A stretch of 64,000 bases of DNA from Saprospiraceae bacterium UBA7687 (GTDB lineage Bacteria > Bacteroidota > Bacteroidia > Chitinophagales > Saprospiraceae): positions 13,592-77,591 of the forward strand of contig DLGT01000084.1 of assembly GCA_002482845.1 (NCBI GenBank), given 5' to 3'. The notes beneath the pieces are model-generated. The model did not search any database. It saw nothing but the letters and a program-made list of their open reading frames with translations, and was not told the origin of the DNA. The stretch's first letter is position 1. Each line of letters opens with the position of its first letter. This document shows positions 18,401 to 27,041 of this stretch, in pieces. The translations under genes were made by a program, and so were the position numbers.

Positions 18401-19872
18401 GCAACGACTGAACTCAATCCATAATGTTTTGACGGCAAACAACTTTCCATGTCATCTGGATTTACATCTCTATTCCAAAACCAACCTCCTGGCAAGATAG
18501 CTCCACGTTTTATAGGTGCAGAACAAGGGCAATTATCTGTGAAGGTGTTACAAATCTTTAGTGTTTGGGATAAAGAATCAAAGTAAGTACACAAAATTGG
18601 CAATTGTTCAGTAGCATAAGCAGCACACAGAGAGTCGGTTGGAGCGTGCCAAGTCACAGAATCGGGTGTAAGCGTCACCGCCATTGGATCAAAAGCATCC
18701 AAATCCCATCCTAAACCGAAATCAGGGATGATGCCGTGAAGTCCGTCTGATCCTGATTCAGATGCATCATATTCAAAATCAAGACAAATAGTAACTGACT
18801 CCCCTATTTCAAAAAGGGGATCGTCTAGAGATCGATTTGAGCTTCGTTGAGATATACTAAATTCTGTTACTGTTGGTGATTGAGCATCATCTCCAATGCA
18901 TCGAACACAACCTGAAGCTTGATTTATACTTAAATTGAAATAAGGATCATCAATTATTCCTTCACCACTTACTGCAATGTAATATCTAGTAATCCCTTTC
19001 TCAACTGCAATTCCATGACCACCATTTGAGTCAGAATTCGCGCATGGCGTAGGAAACCAAGGTGGACCACTATCAACCACCGTCAAATTATCGCATGTTC
19101 CTTTATAAATTGCTAAATTCGGTTTCCAACTTCCATTTGTTGTTATATAAGTGAAAAGCTGTGTTGCGTAGGTATCCACTTCGACTTCAAACCAAATAGT
19201 AGGATTTACATCGGCACCACAAGTATTTATAATCGTTTCTGGACATCCAAAAGCTAAGCAGCCTGCAACCTCAGTTGTAGATGCAGGTCCACAGTTTATA
19301 TCAACAGGAGCAAATGTAATAATACTAGATACATCCACACAATCATCATCTGCTGCACAATTGCCTTGATAAGAAGGAGTCAATGAAATACTAAAATTAT
19401 TACAAAAGCCGTCTTTATTGGAAACTTTAAACCAAATAGTTTCTCCTGGCGAATAGCAACCTAAGTTGAGTGGTCTATAATTGTCCCCACAATTGTAAGA
19501 ACCCGAGTTAAACAAATTTGATGAAGGTGTTGTGTTTGTTCCCGAATAAATCTCCAAAGACATATTTTCATCAAATTCATTTCCACCTAAAACAAACATA
19601 TTGGCAGCAATCCAATCTTCTTGACCAGTCACATACCTAAACCAAACACTATTATGTTGAAATTCAGATCCACATTCGGTATTAGGAAGGTCTGATGCAT
19701 TATCATCATTATACCCTGATGCACAACAAGTAGTCGCTACGATTCCATTATTATTTATCGTTAGCAAAAAAGCATCAGAATAATGGTCATTATCAGGTGG
19801 AGGACATTGAGCTTTTAATATAAAAGCCTGAAGCACACTTAAACATAACAGAAGTAGATGTCTTAATTTCAT
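15490..19872 (-). CDS. Large T9SS-exported surface protein with Ig-like repeats and DUF7619-type domain
   Basis: This 1460-aa predicted secreted protein starts with a signal peptide ending LKAQC. It has Cys-rich N-terminal modules (NDHYSDAFLL..., SSIITFAPVDINCG), then at least three bacterial Ig-like (BIG_2) repeats marked by SDPTIAIVTSAGRIT, SNPSVGSVSNAGLVTG and SNPSVATITNSGLVTG. An SdrD-B-like segment (FSFVDNNGNGMYDANED) and a DUF7619-like domain (CSYDPNDK, RIDYTIRFQNNGNDTAFYVK, FDQNPPIITNQVRN) follow. The last ~75 residues (IRIFPNPNQGEFTIS ... GMYVISIITKN) are a type A T9SS sorting domain. It likely sits on the surface as an adhesin or structural protein. The next minus-strand gene upstream is a paralog sharing the C-terminal third, suggesting tandem duplication. 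Its substrate or partner is unknown. Confidence 0.85.
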   Translation of the reverse strand: MKLRHLLLLCLSVLQAFILKAQCPPPDNDHYSDAFLLTINNNGIVATTCCASGYNDDNASDLPNTECGSEFQHNSVWFRYVTGQEDWIAANMFVLGGNEFDENMSLEIYSGTNTTPSSNLFNSGSYNCGDNYRPLNLGCYSPGETIWFKVSNKDGFCNNFSISLTPSYQGNCAADDDCVDVSSIITFAPVDINCGPASTTEVAGCLAFGCPETIINTCGADVNPTIWFEVEVDTYATQLFTYITTNGSWKPNLAIYKGTCDNLTVVDSGPPWFPTPCANSDSNGGHGIAVEKGITRYYIAVSGEGIIDDPYFNLSINQASGCVRCIGDDAQSPTVTEFSISQRSSNRSLDDPLFEIGESVTICLDFEYDASESGSDGLHGIIPDFGLGWDLDAFDPMAVTLTPDSVTWHAPTDSLCAAYATEQLPILCTYFDSLSQTLKICNTFTDNCPCSAPIKRGAILPGGWFWNRDVNPDDMESCLPSKHYGLSSVVADIHFCFNMKVKESFPVDNFEAYSDLHVNFQTTSAGVTGCWNDPVAECKIDFAQKGPKWKIICEDTNTPNVMGDVNSEVCSNTAMNLELFVDLPDSFNIDAVAIPNPLISGTKSHYFINNQGIIDDTLVNLSNVVQVQKYVATSVVNKVDCKFYRDTFNVTVYPKLNVPLPFSFCVDQTFNNTNPNATNWISSDPTIAIVTSAGRITAIQPGIVTFSYNFAGTSCLNTTDEKNVFANPIAKIVGDTSSCSGGSALLTATGGVAYVWTNTETTPQVRINVPTQAGVTVTDANGCTAATTQIITEVELPVVSITGSDEICTGYTTMLSPSSGGTWSGSNPSVGSVSNAGLVTGINPGTVNFVFTSTSTGCTSLATEKITVRDRIPAFFTGPSEICIGETTTVIPTTGGFWSSSNPSVATITNSGLVTGLSVGTSTLIQQGQNCATKPITVTVKNTDCDPAAIRSDLYIFSFVDNNGNGMYDANEDSRLPNCNVSVTGENFNGITNSLGNLVVRLDTGAYELRYQMPFGQWLNAPVIKNIQLNQAVEIDTVGLIPDTSIIMGKAIINPTWLRCNLTTRLHAYIKNTGSAKSSGRFVVVIDDKTSSNFASPMPNIQGNNRFEWSFQDLNPGEQFKTFMEVDIPGPSFEFDTLTFLGYLISLKGDTISQFKYTDIIRCSYDPNDKRSWPDRIGEDNYTLRSERIDYTIRFQNNGNDTAFYVKIIDVLDPGLDKKSLILNASSHEVDTYISGDTLIFEHNDIILPDTASNLIESQGFVSFSFSSLPDIEQGSVILNIGEIIFDQNPPIITNQVRNTIVDALPCPLEAIWIQDQTIQVNAEGTVYEWFDCGSNALIATTSVPSFLPELTGSYYAVITGDFCKTVTECVTFITSSTSQILVNNIRIFPNPNQGEFTISSQEAILNVLIRDNMGKQIQNYQYSNDADQRNISIYSLIPGMYVISIITKNNNHLEKVIVR

Positions 19873-19914
19873 TTTTTAATATTTTGGAGTTTATAAAAAG
19901 GTAATAAAGTCTTA

Positions 19915-22770
19915 CTATTTTAATACAATTTTTGCAATATAAATTTCACCACCCATCCAAACTTTGACTAAGAAAAAACCTGGAGAGAGATGTGTAATAT
20001 CTATTTGGTGATTGGTTGTATTTGACGTAAAGGATTTATCAAAATATACATTTCCCCCTGCAATGTCAACAACCATAATTTTATCCAAATTTTGACTAGC
20101 GCTCACTGTAAAAATCCCATTGTTCGGATTTGGGAAAATAATCACGGATGATTTTTTCACTTCGGCCGTTGATGAGATTATATAAGTTACACATTCCGTG
20201 ACCGTCTTACAGAAATCTCCTGTAATCACAGCATAATAGCTTCCTGTCAGTGCTGGTACAAAAGAAGGCACAGACGTGGTCGCTATTAAGGCATTGGTAC
20301 CACAATCATACCATTCATAGACCGTACCATCAGCATTTACTTGGATGGTTTGGTCTTGGAGCCAGATAGCTTCTAGCGGACAAGGTAGTTCATCGACGAT
20401 GGTATTTCTAACTTGATTGGTAATAATTGGTGGATTTTGATCAAAAATGATATCTCCTTTATTTAATATAACAGTACCTTGAGCTACATCAGATAAACTA
20501 GCAAAAGAAAAAGAAACAAACCCATGACTTTCTAGAAAATTAGAAGCTGTGTCAGGTAAGATGATTTCATTAAACTCAAAAAACAAAGTGTCACCTAATA
20601 TGTAAGTATTGACATCATGGCTTGAACCATTAACAATCAAACTTTTTTTATCGAGAGATGAATCGAGTACATCAACTATTTTCACGTAGAAAGCTGTATC
20701 ATTTCCATTATTCTGAAATCTAATGGTGTAGTCTATTCTCTCGGACCTCAGTGTATAATTATCTTCACCTTTTCTATCTGGCCAACTGCCTTTATCATTC
20801 GGATTATAGCTACATTTGATGACCTCTGAAAAATTATCACTAGATAATGTATCTCCTTCATTTGATATTAAATAAGAATAAAAATGTAAGGAATCCATAT
20901 CGGACATATCGTCAGGAATATTCACAAAAATATGAGCATTAAAATAGTGACTTGGCTTAAGACCATTGATCACCCATTCAAATCTATTTGATTCTTGAAC
21001 AACTGGTATAGGCGTGGCATTACTAGCATTTGTAAGATTGTCAAGCAATACAACTAATTTTGCATCCATATTTCCAGAAGATGTATTTCGCACACTATTG
21101 TATAAATTAATGGTACTTGAACATCTTAGCCACGCTGTAGGAATGGTTGTTATTCCAGTCAACCTAGGCACCTGTGGAATAAAACCAACGGTATCCATAT
21201 GACATAGTTCCTCAATGTTTATGTAAGAAACAATTTGATCATCTATCCAATCGCCCGTAGTCTGCTCATAAATTATTTCAAACAAACCTGTGTCCAACAC
21301 AATTTCTGCATTACCTAATGCATTGGTATAATGGTAACTATTATTTCTTGGTAAATAAACACTAGTATTAGGCAATTCATTATCATTTATTGGGTTATAA
21401 ATCCCATTGCCATCATTGTCAGTAAACGTAAAGACTTTTAATAAATAAGTTGGCGGCAAAATAGTGACTGTTTTTACATCTGATGTACATTTAGAAATTG
21501 GTTCAACAAGCGAAATCTCAATAATACCTTCGTTTAGTCCAGTAAGCAAACCATTGTTTACATTAGCTATAGAAGGATCACTGATTATCCAATTGCCATC
21601 AAAATTACTTGTAAGTTCTATAGGATGATTAATATAAACTATTTCGTCTACCAAAAAAGTTATATCTGGGTAAATGATCACCTTAAAAGTATCCTGAATG
21701 ATTGGACACCAATCGTTATCAGAAAATGATGCTATTGTATATATAACTTCTTGTATAGAATCAGTTGTATTGACCAATGTGTCATTAATTACACCATTTC
21801 CATTGTGGAAATAATGGTCACGATTTCCAAGCACCTTATTGTTTAAAACAGTCTTAACAATAATTGCAGTGGAGTCTAATGGATTTTCATTAAAAATTAA
21901 TAGTTGTGGGCTAGTTTCATTACAGATTGTTGTGTCCTTGATATCAATTATTGATGAAGAAGGCCTACAAGCTATAGACCAGTTAGGCCCAAACTGTTTA
22001 GATTTGATTGGTTGTCGAAGTGTAGGAATCCAACAGCCCGTTTGATCATCAGAAGTGATTTGAAAATTAATATGTAAGTCTGAATTATTGCTTAATTCTT
22101 CAATTGTGAGAAATGTTCTCACTTTCATGTCAAAACATATAGAAATATTAGCAACACCATTTCCCATTCCAAACCTAGTGTTTGGTTTACAAGTATTAGA
22201 ACAACCTTGAAGTCCATCATATGACCAAAACCAACCTGAAGGTAATCTTGTATTTCTAGGAAGTGGACCACTGCATGGACAAAATTCGCAAGAAGTATTG
22301 CATAAAGTCAATCTACCTGTGATGGTGTCTAAATAAGTACAAATCCCGTTAAGTGTATAATTTGGACTTGTTGATGGATAACAAAAAATATCACTGAAGT
22401 CATGCCATTTGCCACGGTTTGGCATTGGGCTGATGGTCGCACTATCAGGCTGAAATTCATTGATGTCCCACCCTGCTCCAAAATCAGGAATCAATCCATG
22501 TATCCAAGCAGTGGCAGGATTACTAAAGTCCGCCAAATAATCTATACATATTCTCACTTCTTCACCTTGATCAAAAAAAGGATCTTCAAGAGAACGACTA
22601 CTGCTCCTTTCTGTAACAGAAAATGTAGCTGTTGTGAGACAATCATTACGACCAGATTTTTTCTCTTCAGTCTCTTTTATAGTCTTTATTTCAGAAGACC
22701 TTAACCTTTCTTGTGTTATACCATAGGGCATCCATGATAAAAAAAGTAAACAAAAAAAACAATATTTCAT
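19915..22770 (-). CDS. T9SS-exported surface protein, paralog of the downstream gene
   Basis: I start this gene at ATG 22770, which gives the signal peptide MKYCFFCLLFLSWMPYGITQ; the longer frame to 22836 adds only a non-signal leader. The N-terminal region (TFSVTERSSSRSLEDPFFDQGEEV, HGLIPDFGAGWD) resembles the corresponding part of its 1460-aa neighbour. One Ig-like repeat (SDPSIANVNNGLLTG), an SdrD-B-like segment (FTFTDNDGNGIYNP), a DUF7619-like domain (CSYNPNDK, FQNNGNDTAFYVKI) and a type A T9SS sorting domain (VIIFPNPNNGIFTVSA) follow. It has fewer Ig-like repeats than the neighbour. Its stop is 42 nt before the neighbour's start, so the two are probably cotranscribed from the promoter at 22947-22976. 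Function: surface protein, partner unknown. Confidence 0.83.
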   Translation of the reverse strand: MKYCFFCLLFLSWMPYGITQERLRSSEIKTIKETEEKKSGRNDCLTTATFSVTERSSSRSLEDPFFDQGEEVRICIDYLADFSNPATAWIHGLIPDFGAGWDINEFQPDSATISPMPNRGKWHDFSDIFCYPSTSPNYTLNGICTYLDTITGRLTLCNTSCEFCPCSGPLPRNTRLPSGWFWSYDGLQGCSNTCKPNTRFGMGNGVANISICFDMKVRTFLTIEELSNNSDLHINFQITSDDQTGCWIPTLRQPIKSKQFGPNWSIACRPSSSIIDIKDTTICNETSPQLLIFNENPLDSTAIIVKTVLNNKVLGNRDHYFHNGNGVINDTLVNTTDSIQEVIYTIASFSDNDWCPIIQDTFKVIIYPDITFLVDEIVYINHPIELTSNFDGNWIISDPSIANVNNGLLTGLNEGIIEISLVEPISKCTSDVKTVTILPPTYLLKVFTFTDNDGNGIYNPINDNELPNTSVYLPRNNSYHYTNALGNAEIVLDTGLFEIIYEQTTGDWIDDQIVSYINIEELCHMDTVGFIPQVPRLTGITTIPTAWLRCSSTINLYNSVRNTSSGNMDAKLVVLLDNLTNASNATPIPVVQESNRFEWVINGLKPSHYFNAHIFVNIPDDMSDMDSLHFYSYLISNEGDTLSSDNFSEVIKCSYNPNDKGSWPDRKGEDNYTLRSERIDYTIRFQNNGNDTAFYVKIVDVLDSSLDKKSLIVNGSSHDVNTYILGDTLFFEFNEIILPDTASNFLESHGFVSFSFASLSDVAQGTVILNKGDIIFDQNPPIITNQVRNTIVDELPCPLEAIWLQDQTIQVNADGTVYEWYDCGTNALIATTSVPSFVPALTGSYYAVITGDFCKTVTECVTYIISSTAEVKKSSVIIFPNPNNGIFTVSASQNLDKIMVVDIAGGNVYFDKSFTSNTTNHQIDITHLSPGFFLVKVWMGGEIYIAKIVLK

Positions 22771-22946
22771 AAAATTCAATTCATTCAAAAGCAATAAAAT
22801 ATAATAACACACCTTTAAGAATTTGTCCAAAGACAAAAACTAAAGATGATAGAAGTAACAAAATACAAGTGTATAAAAACGGGAACTTGCAGTGTAAATA
22901 AACGAAGAATTGGTGAGTTTTAAATTGATTTATCTTCAATGCAACA

Positions 22947-22976
22947 CAAAGTTAGATAAAATCTTTAAAAGACAAA
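22947..22976 (-). promoter_or_regulatory. Putative promoter of the paired T9SS protein genes
   Basis: On the minus strand TTTG (22976-22973), an 18-nt spacer and TAACTTTG (22954-22947) form a full Bacteroidota -33/-7 pair. It predicts a leader of about 170 nt before the 22770 start. Confidence 0.6.
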
Positions 22977-23123
22977 ATAATTTTAGTGAAAAATTTGGTG
23001 ATACATCTCATTTTGAATAAAAAATTTAAATAAGATAAAATTTTCACGAAATCTCTGATTGTTGTAGAACTAAAAATTAATAATAAATTTATTTTTAAAA
23101 GATGTAGAATAAATAGAATTCAA

Positions 23124-23131
23124 TATATTTG
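23124..23131 (+). promoter_or_regulatory. Putative -7 element for the 23165 gene
   Basis: TATATTTG followed by CATC matches TAnnTTTG exactly and lies 33 nt before the start codon. The -33 region is T-rich without a clear TTTG. Confidence 0.55.
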
Positions 23132-23164
23132 CATCTTTAATAATTAAAACTTAATCCAATTAAA

Positions 23165-24382
23165 ATGAAAAACATTTTTTTTACTATTATGATTACAATC
23201 ATGATCTCTTCTAGTATTTCTGCTCAAAAAGTGGATATTGATAATTTTAGAATTTATATCAGTAACACGAAGCTTCCTACTAATTATATACCTATTGAAA
23301 ATAGAACCTTCAATGTAAAGGTTACTGGAGATTGGAATAGGTCTGACATTGAAGGGGCAATATACATACCTGGTTGGGAGATGGTGAAAACAGACCCTAC
23401 CATTGAAGTAGTGGTGCAATTACAGCCTATGTCAAAAGGAGGTGTCAACATAAACTCATCTGTAGAAGAGAAAAAAGATAAAAACGGAAAAGTATTAAGT
23501 TCAACAACTTATTATACTGCAACTTCTACCAATTCAGGCTCAGGGACTTTAAAAATTCTAGGTGTGAAAAATGAGATGCCAAGGCAATTGAGTAAAAAAG
23601 AACTGGAAAAACAGGCAAAAAAAGACAAAGAAGCACAAGAAAAAAAAGAAAGTAATCCTTTTTTAGCTAATGTGGATACAAAAGAGGTAGAAGAAGTATC
23701 TTTAGATGCACAATCAAAAAAAGAGCTAGCCTATACTGACTGGGTTACGCAATCTTACAGTTATTCGACAAATAAATTAACATCTCGTTATAGTGCATCA
23801 AGTGAGTGGGAATCTAATAATTATACAGAATTTTCCAATCACAAAAACCAATATAAACAGTACGTAATAAACCAAGTAAATTATAAGTTAAGAAATTATT
23901 ACGGGTATGAACCATATCAACATTGGGTTAAATTTAAAGAACTTGATTCAGAAAAACATCCTGAGTACACCATGTATTCTAATGCTACTAGTGCATTAAA
24001 GACTATTTTTGGAAAAATGAGATATAATAAACCTGTAGAAGAAGTTGAGCAAAATCTAATTCCAATTATTAAATATTTTGATGATGTTGTAAGCAAATAT
24101 ACGAAAGATGATAAGCACGAAAAAAGACTTCGGGCTGCGACTCTCTTTAATCTTGGTGTTATCTTTATTTATTTAGATAGACACGATAGAGCGATAGAAA
24201 TTGGAAATAAAATGATTGAATTAGACTTAGAGGCAGACGATGCACAAGACATTATTGACGCTGCAACAAGTATAAAAAAACAACTTGTTTTCCATAATAT
24301 GACTAGTAGACATATTGTACCTAGAAATGATGCTGAAAGAGAAGACAAACAAGGTGAAGCACAAGCTCAATCTGAAGATTAA
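23165..24382 (+). CDS. Secreted protein of unknown function
   Basis: I do not recognise the family. A signal peptide (residues 1-20, ending SISAQ) is followed by a beta-type region (VDIDNFRIYISNTKLP, FNVKVTGDWNR). A Lys/Glu-rich, probably helical linker lies at about 135-165 (LSKKELEKQAKKDKEAQEKK). The C-terminal half is helical with a TPR-like pair near 320-375 (LFNLGVIFIYLDRHDRAIE). A short acidic/Gln tail ends the protein. It has its own -7 promoter element and a terminator, so it is a single-gene unit. Export to the periplasm or surface is likely. No catalytic motif is seen. Confidence 0.75.
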   Translation: MKNIFFTIMITIMISSSISAQKVDIDNFRIYISNTKLPTNYIPIENRTFNVKVTGDWNRSDIEGAIYIPGWEMVKTDPTIEVVVQLQPMSKGGVNINSSVEEKKDKNGKVLSSTTYYTATSTNSGSGTLKILGVKNEMPRQLSKKELEKQAKKDKEAQEKKESNPFLANVDTKEVEEVSLDAQSKKELAYTDWVTQSYSYSTNKLTSRYSASSEWESNNYTEFSNHKNQYKQYVINQVNYKLRNYYGYEPYQHWVKFKELDSEKHPEYTMYSNATSALKTIFGKMRYNKPVEEVEQNLIPIIKYFDDVVSKYTKDDKHEKRLRAATLFNLGVIFIYLDRHDRAIEIGNKMIELDLEADDAQDIIDAATSIKKQLVFHNMTSRHIVPRNDAEREDKQGEAQAQSED

Positions 24383-24427
24383 AAACAAATAATTGCTTTA
24401 AATAAAACTTTGCAAAGTAATTTATTA

Positions 24428-24476
24428 AAAAGATGAGTGGAAAACCATTGGGATTCCATTCATCTTTTATTTTTTA
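24428..24476 (+). terminator. Terminator after the 23165 gene
   Basis: AAAAGATGAGTGG (24428-24440) pairs, with one G-T pair, with CCATTCATCTTTT (24456-24468), followed by a T-rich run. Confidence 0.75.
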
Positions 24477-24673
24477 TAGGACTGCGATAAATTAGCAAAT
24501 CTAACTTTTCCTAATTGTTTTATGCTATCATTTTGACTTAAGGACAGAAATAAATCTTTTAAAACAAATCTACCAAAAAACTAGTTACCTTAATGGCGAT
24601 GTGTGACAAAAAAACAAGTTTTGTCTATTTTCAGATTATTGATTTTTATACTGTATTTTCAATTTCTAGGTAC

Positions 24674-26239
24674 ATGAAATATTTTTTTATGAGGTTATTT
24701 TCACTGTTCTTCCTTATTTTAATTACTAATATTCTTAATGCGCAACTTGCAACTAATCCTCATGATGTCGTTTATAATCATCTCAAAAACTTAGAAGTTG
24801 AACATAAAAATTCCAGCCTTGCTGCTATGTCTTTTCATCCAGATATCCCATTGGAGCAAAGGATAGACCTTGCAGAAAACCTAAAACAAATCCTTGATGC
24901 AAAAGGAATTCTGATAGTCGTCTCAAGTATCCCAAATGATCCCGAATATCGAGACAGTTTATCAGGCAATCAAACATACGTGGTCACCCGAGAACTTCCA
25001 ACCTTAACTGTAGAGAAATATAATAATAATTGGTTTTACTCTAAACGAACGAGTACTGAGATACCTGTTTTATTTAAGAAAACATTTCCTGCTTGGTCGC
25101 ACGGCATTATTAACAACATTCCTGATGCGCTCAAAAAACACATTTTAAGCATTGAAATTTGGAAATTCTTAGGTCTTATTATTATTTTATTAGTTAGTTT
25201 TTTATTTTTTAAAATATTTGAAAAGGGCATTGACAAATTGATGCAAATTTCTATCTGGGACAGACTTCATATTGAAGACAGACACTTACCGAAGCTACAT
25301 AGATTGGCTAGATATTTTGGAATTATATTTTTCATAGGTTTAATAAGATATTTTTTACCCATTCTAGTTTTTAACATTAACATATCAAGACCAATTTTTC
25401 AACTTATAAATATCGTATTTACTTTTGTGGCAATGTTGACAGTACTCAAAATCACAGACATTGTAGGCGTCTATTTACGAAAACTTACAGCTGCAACGGC
25501 GTCAAAAATAGATGATCAACTTATGCCCATAGCCGTAAAAGGAGCCAAAGTAGCTGTAATAATCATGGGTATATTCAGAATGCTATATTTATTGGATGTT
25601 AATATTACTGCGCTTATTGCTGGACTTTCTATAGGTGGATTAGCATTGGCACTTGCAGCTCAAGACACGGTAAAGAATCTAATTGGCTCTGTGATGATCT
25701 TTTTTGATAGACCATTCCATATAGGAGATTATATTATGGCTATGGATTTTGAAGGTACCGTGGAAGAAGTGGGTTTCAGATCTTCGAGAATTAGAAAAGT
25801 AGATAATTCACTGATAACAGTTCCCAATGGTAATCTTACGAATGCAACCATGATCAATTATGGCATTAGGAAGTTTAGATTATTTGAAACAAATTTAGGA
25901 TTCACTTATGACTCAGATCCTAAAAATATTAGTGCTTTCATAGAAGATTTAAAAGGTTTTTTCAATCAATATACCCACATTCAAGAAGAGAATCACTTTG
26001 TGTATTTGCGTTATTTGTCTGCATCATCTATAGACGTTTTTGTCCGTGCTTACATTGATGCGCCTACTTTCAAAGATGAATTAGTATACAGACAAGAACT
26101 TATATTTACGATTATGGAAAAGGTAAAATCAAATAGTTTATCTTTTGCCTATCCTAGTCAATCTTTATATATTGCAGCTATGCCAAAGCAAGATGATCAA
26201 CAAAAAAATGTCACATCAAGTGAGAATCATATCCAATAG
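24674..26239 (+). CDS. MscS-family mechanosensitive ion channel
   Basis: This predicted membrane channel opens under membrane tension to release solutes. I start it at ATG 24674, which gives the signal-like MKYFFMRLFSLFFLILITNILN; an upstream in-frame ATG (24593) adds a non-hydrophobic leader. A periplasmic region of ~130 residues is followed by several membrane segments (FLGLIIILLVSFLFF, YFGIIFFIGLIRYFLPI, PIFQLINIVFTFVAML, VAVIIMGIFRMLYLL). The pore helix LSIGGLALALAAQDTVKN and the beta-domain start FFDRPFHIGDYI are the MscS signatures. The large N-terminal part makes it longer than minimal MscS. It appears monocistronic. Confidence 0.9.
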   Translation: MKYFFMRLFSLFFLILITNILNAQLATNPHDVVYNHLKNLEVEHKNSSLAAMSFHPDIPLEQRIDLAENLKQILDAKGILIVVSSIPNDPEYRDSLSGNQTYVVTRELPTLTVEKYNNNWFYSKRTSTEIPVLFKKTFPAWSHGIINNIPDALKKHILSIEIWKFLGLIIILLVSFLFFKIFEKGIDKLMQISIWDRLHIEDRHLPKLHRLARYFGIIFFIGLIRYFLPILVFNINISRPIFQLINIVFTFVAMLTVLKITDIVGVYLRKLTAATASKIDDQLMPIAVKGAKVAVIIMGIFRMLYLLDVNITALIAGLSIGGLALALAAQDTVKNLIGSVMIFFDRPFHIGDYIMAMDFEGTVEEVGFRSSRIRKVDNSLITVPNGNLTNATMINYGIRKFRLFETNLGFTYDSDPKNISAFIEDLKGFFNQYTHIQEENHFVYLRYLSASSIDVFVRAYIDAPTFKDELVYRQELIFTIMEKVKSNSLSFAYPSQSLYIAAMPKQDDQQKNVTSSENHIQ

Positions 26240-26343
26240 TAGATTGATACATTTGAAGATTGAATATGCTATTGATCTCTAGTTATTTTATTTTTACAAA
26301 TTGATCTCCTAAGAATCTTGTTATAAATTTAAAAGTATTTTAA

Positions 26344-26376
26344 GAAAAAAAAAGCCCAATTTCACAATCGGGCCTT
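26344..26376 (-). terminator. Terminator after the DUF2853 gene
   Basis: On the minus strand AAGGCCCGATT pairs, with one G-T pair, with AATTGGGCTT over a short loop and runs into a long T tract (A run at 26345-26353 on the plus strand). Confidence 0.8.
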
Positions 26377-26398
26377 TTCTCTATTATATCCTTCTGAA

Positions 26399-26740
26399 TT
26401 AAGCAGTATAGATAGATTCTTTTTTGAAATGTTTTACCAATAAGTAATAAAACATAGCTCTGTATTTGTTACTATTTGAGCTGCCAAGAATATCAATAAC
26501 AGCTTTTATGCCTGCATCTAAAGCAGCATTGTCAGGAAGCCCTAATTTTTTCATTAGGAAATTTTCTTTCACTCTGTCTAATTCAGCTTTATCTGAAGAA
26601 GAAACTTTGGAAGCATCTGGTAAATAAATTACAGGACCACAACCTTTAGTTACTGCTCTCAATAACACTTCGTCAACACTGACTTTTAACTTTGTAAATT
26701 CTTCTTGATACAAAGCTACTTTTTCATCAAATTTGCTCAT
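26399..26740 (-). CDS. DUF2853 family protein
   Basis: This small (113 aa) soluble, helical, acidic/basic-mixed protein belongs to the DUF2853 family, common in Bacteroidota and Alphaproteobacteria. It begins MSKFDEKVALYQEEF and has the typical CGPVIYLPDASKVS and SNKYRAMFYYLLVKHF segments. No signal peptide or membrane segment is present, so it is probably cytosolic. Its biochemical role is unknown. It is a single-gene unit with a strong terminator and a palindrome just upstream (26773-26793) that could be an operator. Confidence 0.85.
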   Translation of the reverse strand: MSKFDEKVALYQEEFTKLKVSVDEVLLRAVTKGCGPVIYLPDASKVSSSDKAELDRVKENFLMKKLGLPDNAALDAGIKAVIDILGSSNSNKYRAMFYYLLVKHFKKESIYTA

Positions 26741-27041
26741 TTTTTTGGTGTTTTGTTTTTAAAAATTTAGTTATTCGACATTAAATATCGAATGAAATTG
26801 TTTTATCACCCGTTGTGACGTTTAAAATTTCATAAGTCACATTTTTTTTGAAAAAATATTTTGAAAATAAAAAATTACTACAAAATGAATCAAAGTTGAT
26901 CTATTACGATATCAGTTACATTAAATATCCTTGTATTCATTAATTCATAAAAAAGCAGAAAATATTATTAAAAATAAAAGTATCGTCAACAAGTGGTCTT
27001 TATTTTAGTTTTAATTTTTATAAATATTCAAAACAGAATAC
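26741..27041. other. Divergent intergenic region with a palindrome
   Basis: This very AT-rich 301-base gap has no gene. The 21-bp palindrome at 26773-26793 is the only structured feature I can support. Confidence 0.45.
26773..26793. promoter_or_regulatory. Palindrome upstream of the DUF2853 gene (operator candidate)
   Basis: ATTCGACATT and AATATCGAAT flank a single A; the arms match at 9 of 10 positions. It lies 33 nt upstream of the DUF2853 start codon, suitable for a dimeric regulator. Confidence 0.35.

Larger units (their letters stand above)
22771..23164. other. Divergent intergenic region with promoters on both strands
   Basis: No gene is visible. A minus-strand -33/-7 pair (22947-22976) and a plus-strand -7 element (23124-23131) are the supported features; the remainder is very AT-rich. 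Confidence 0.5.
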
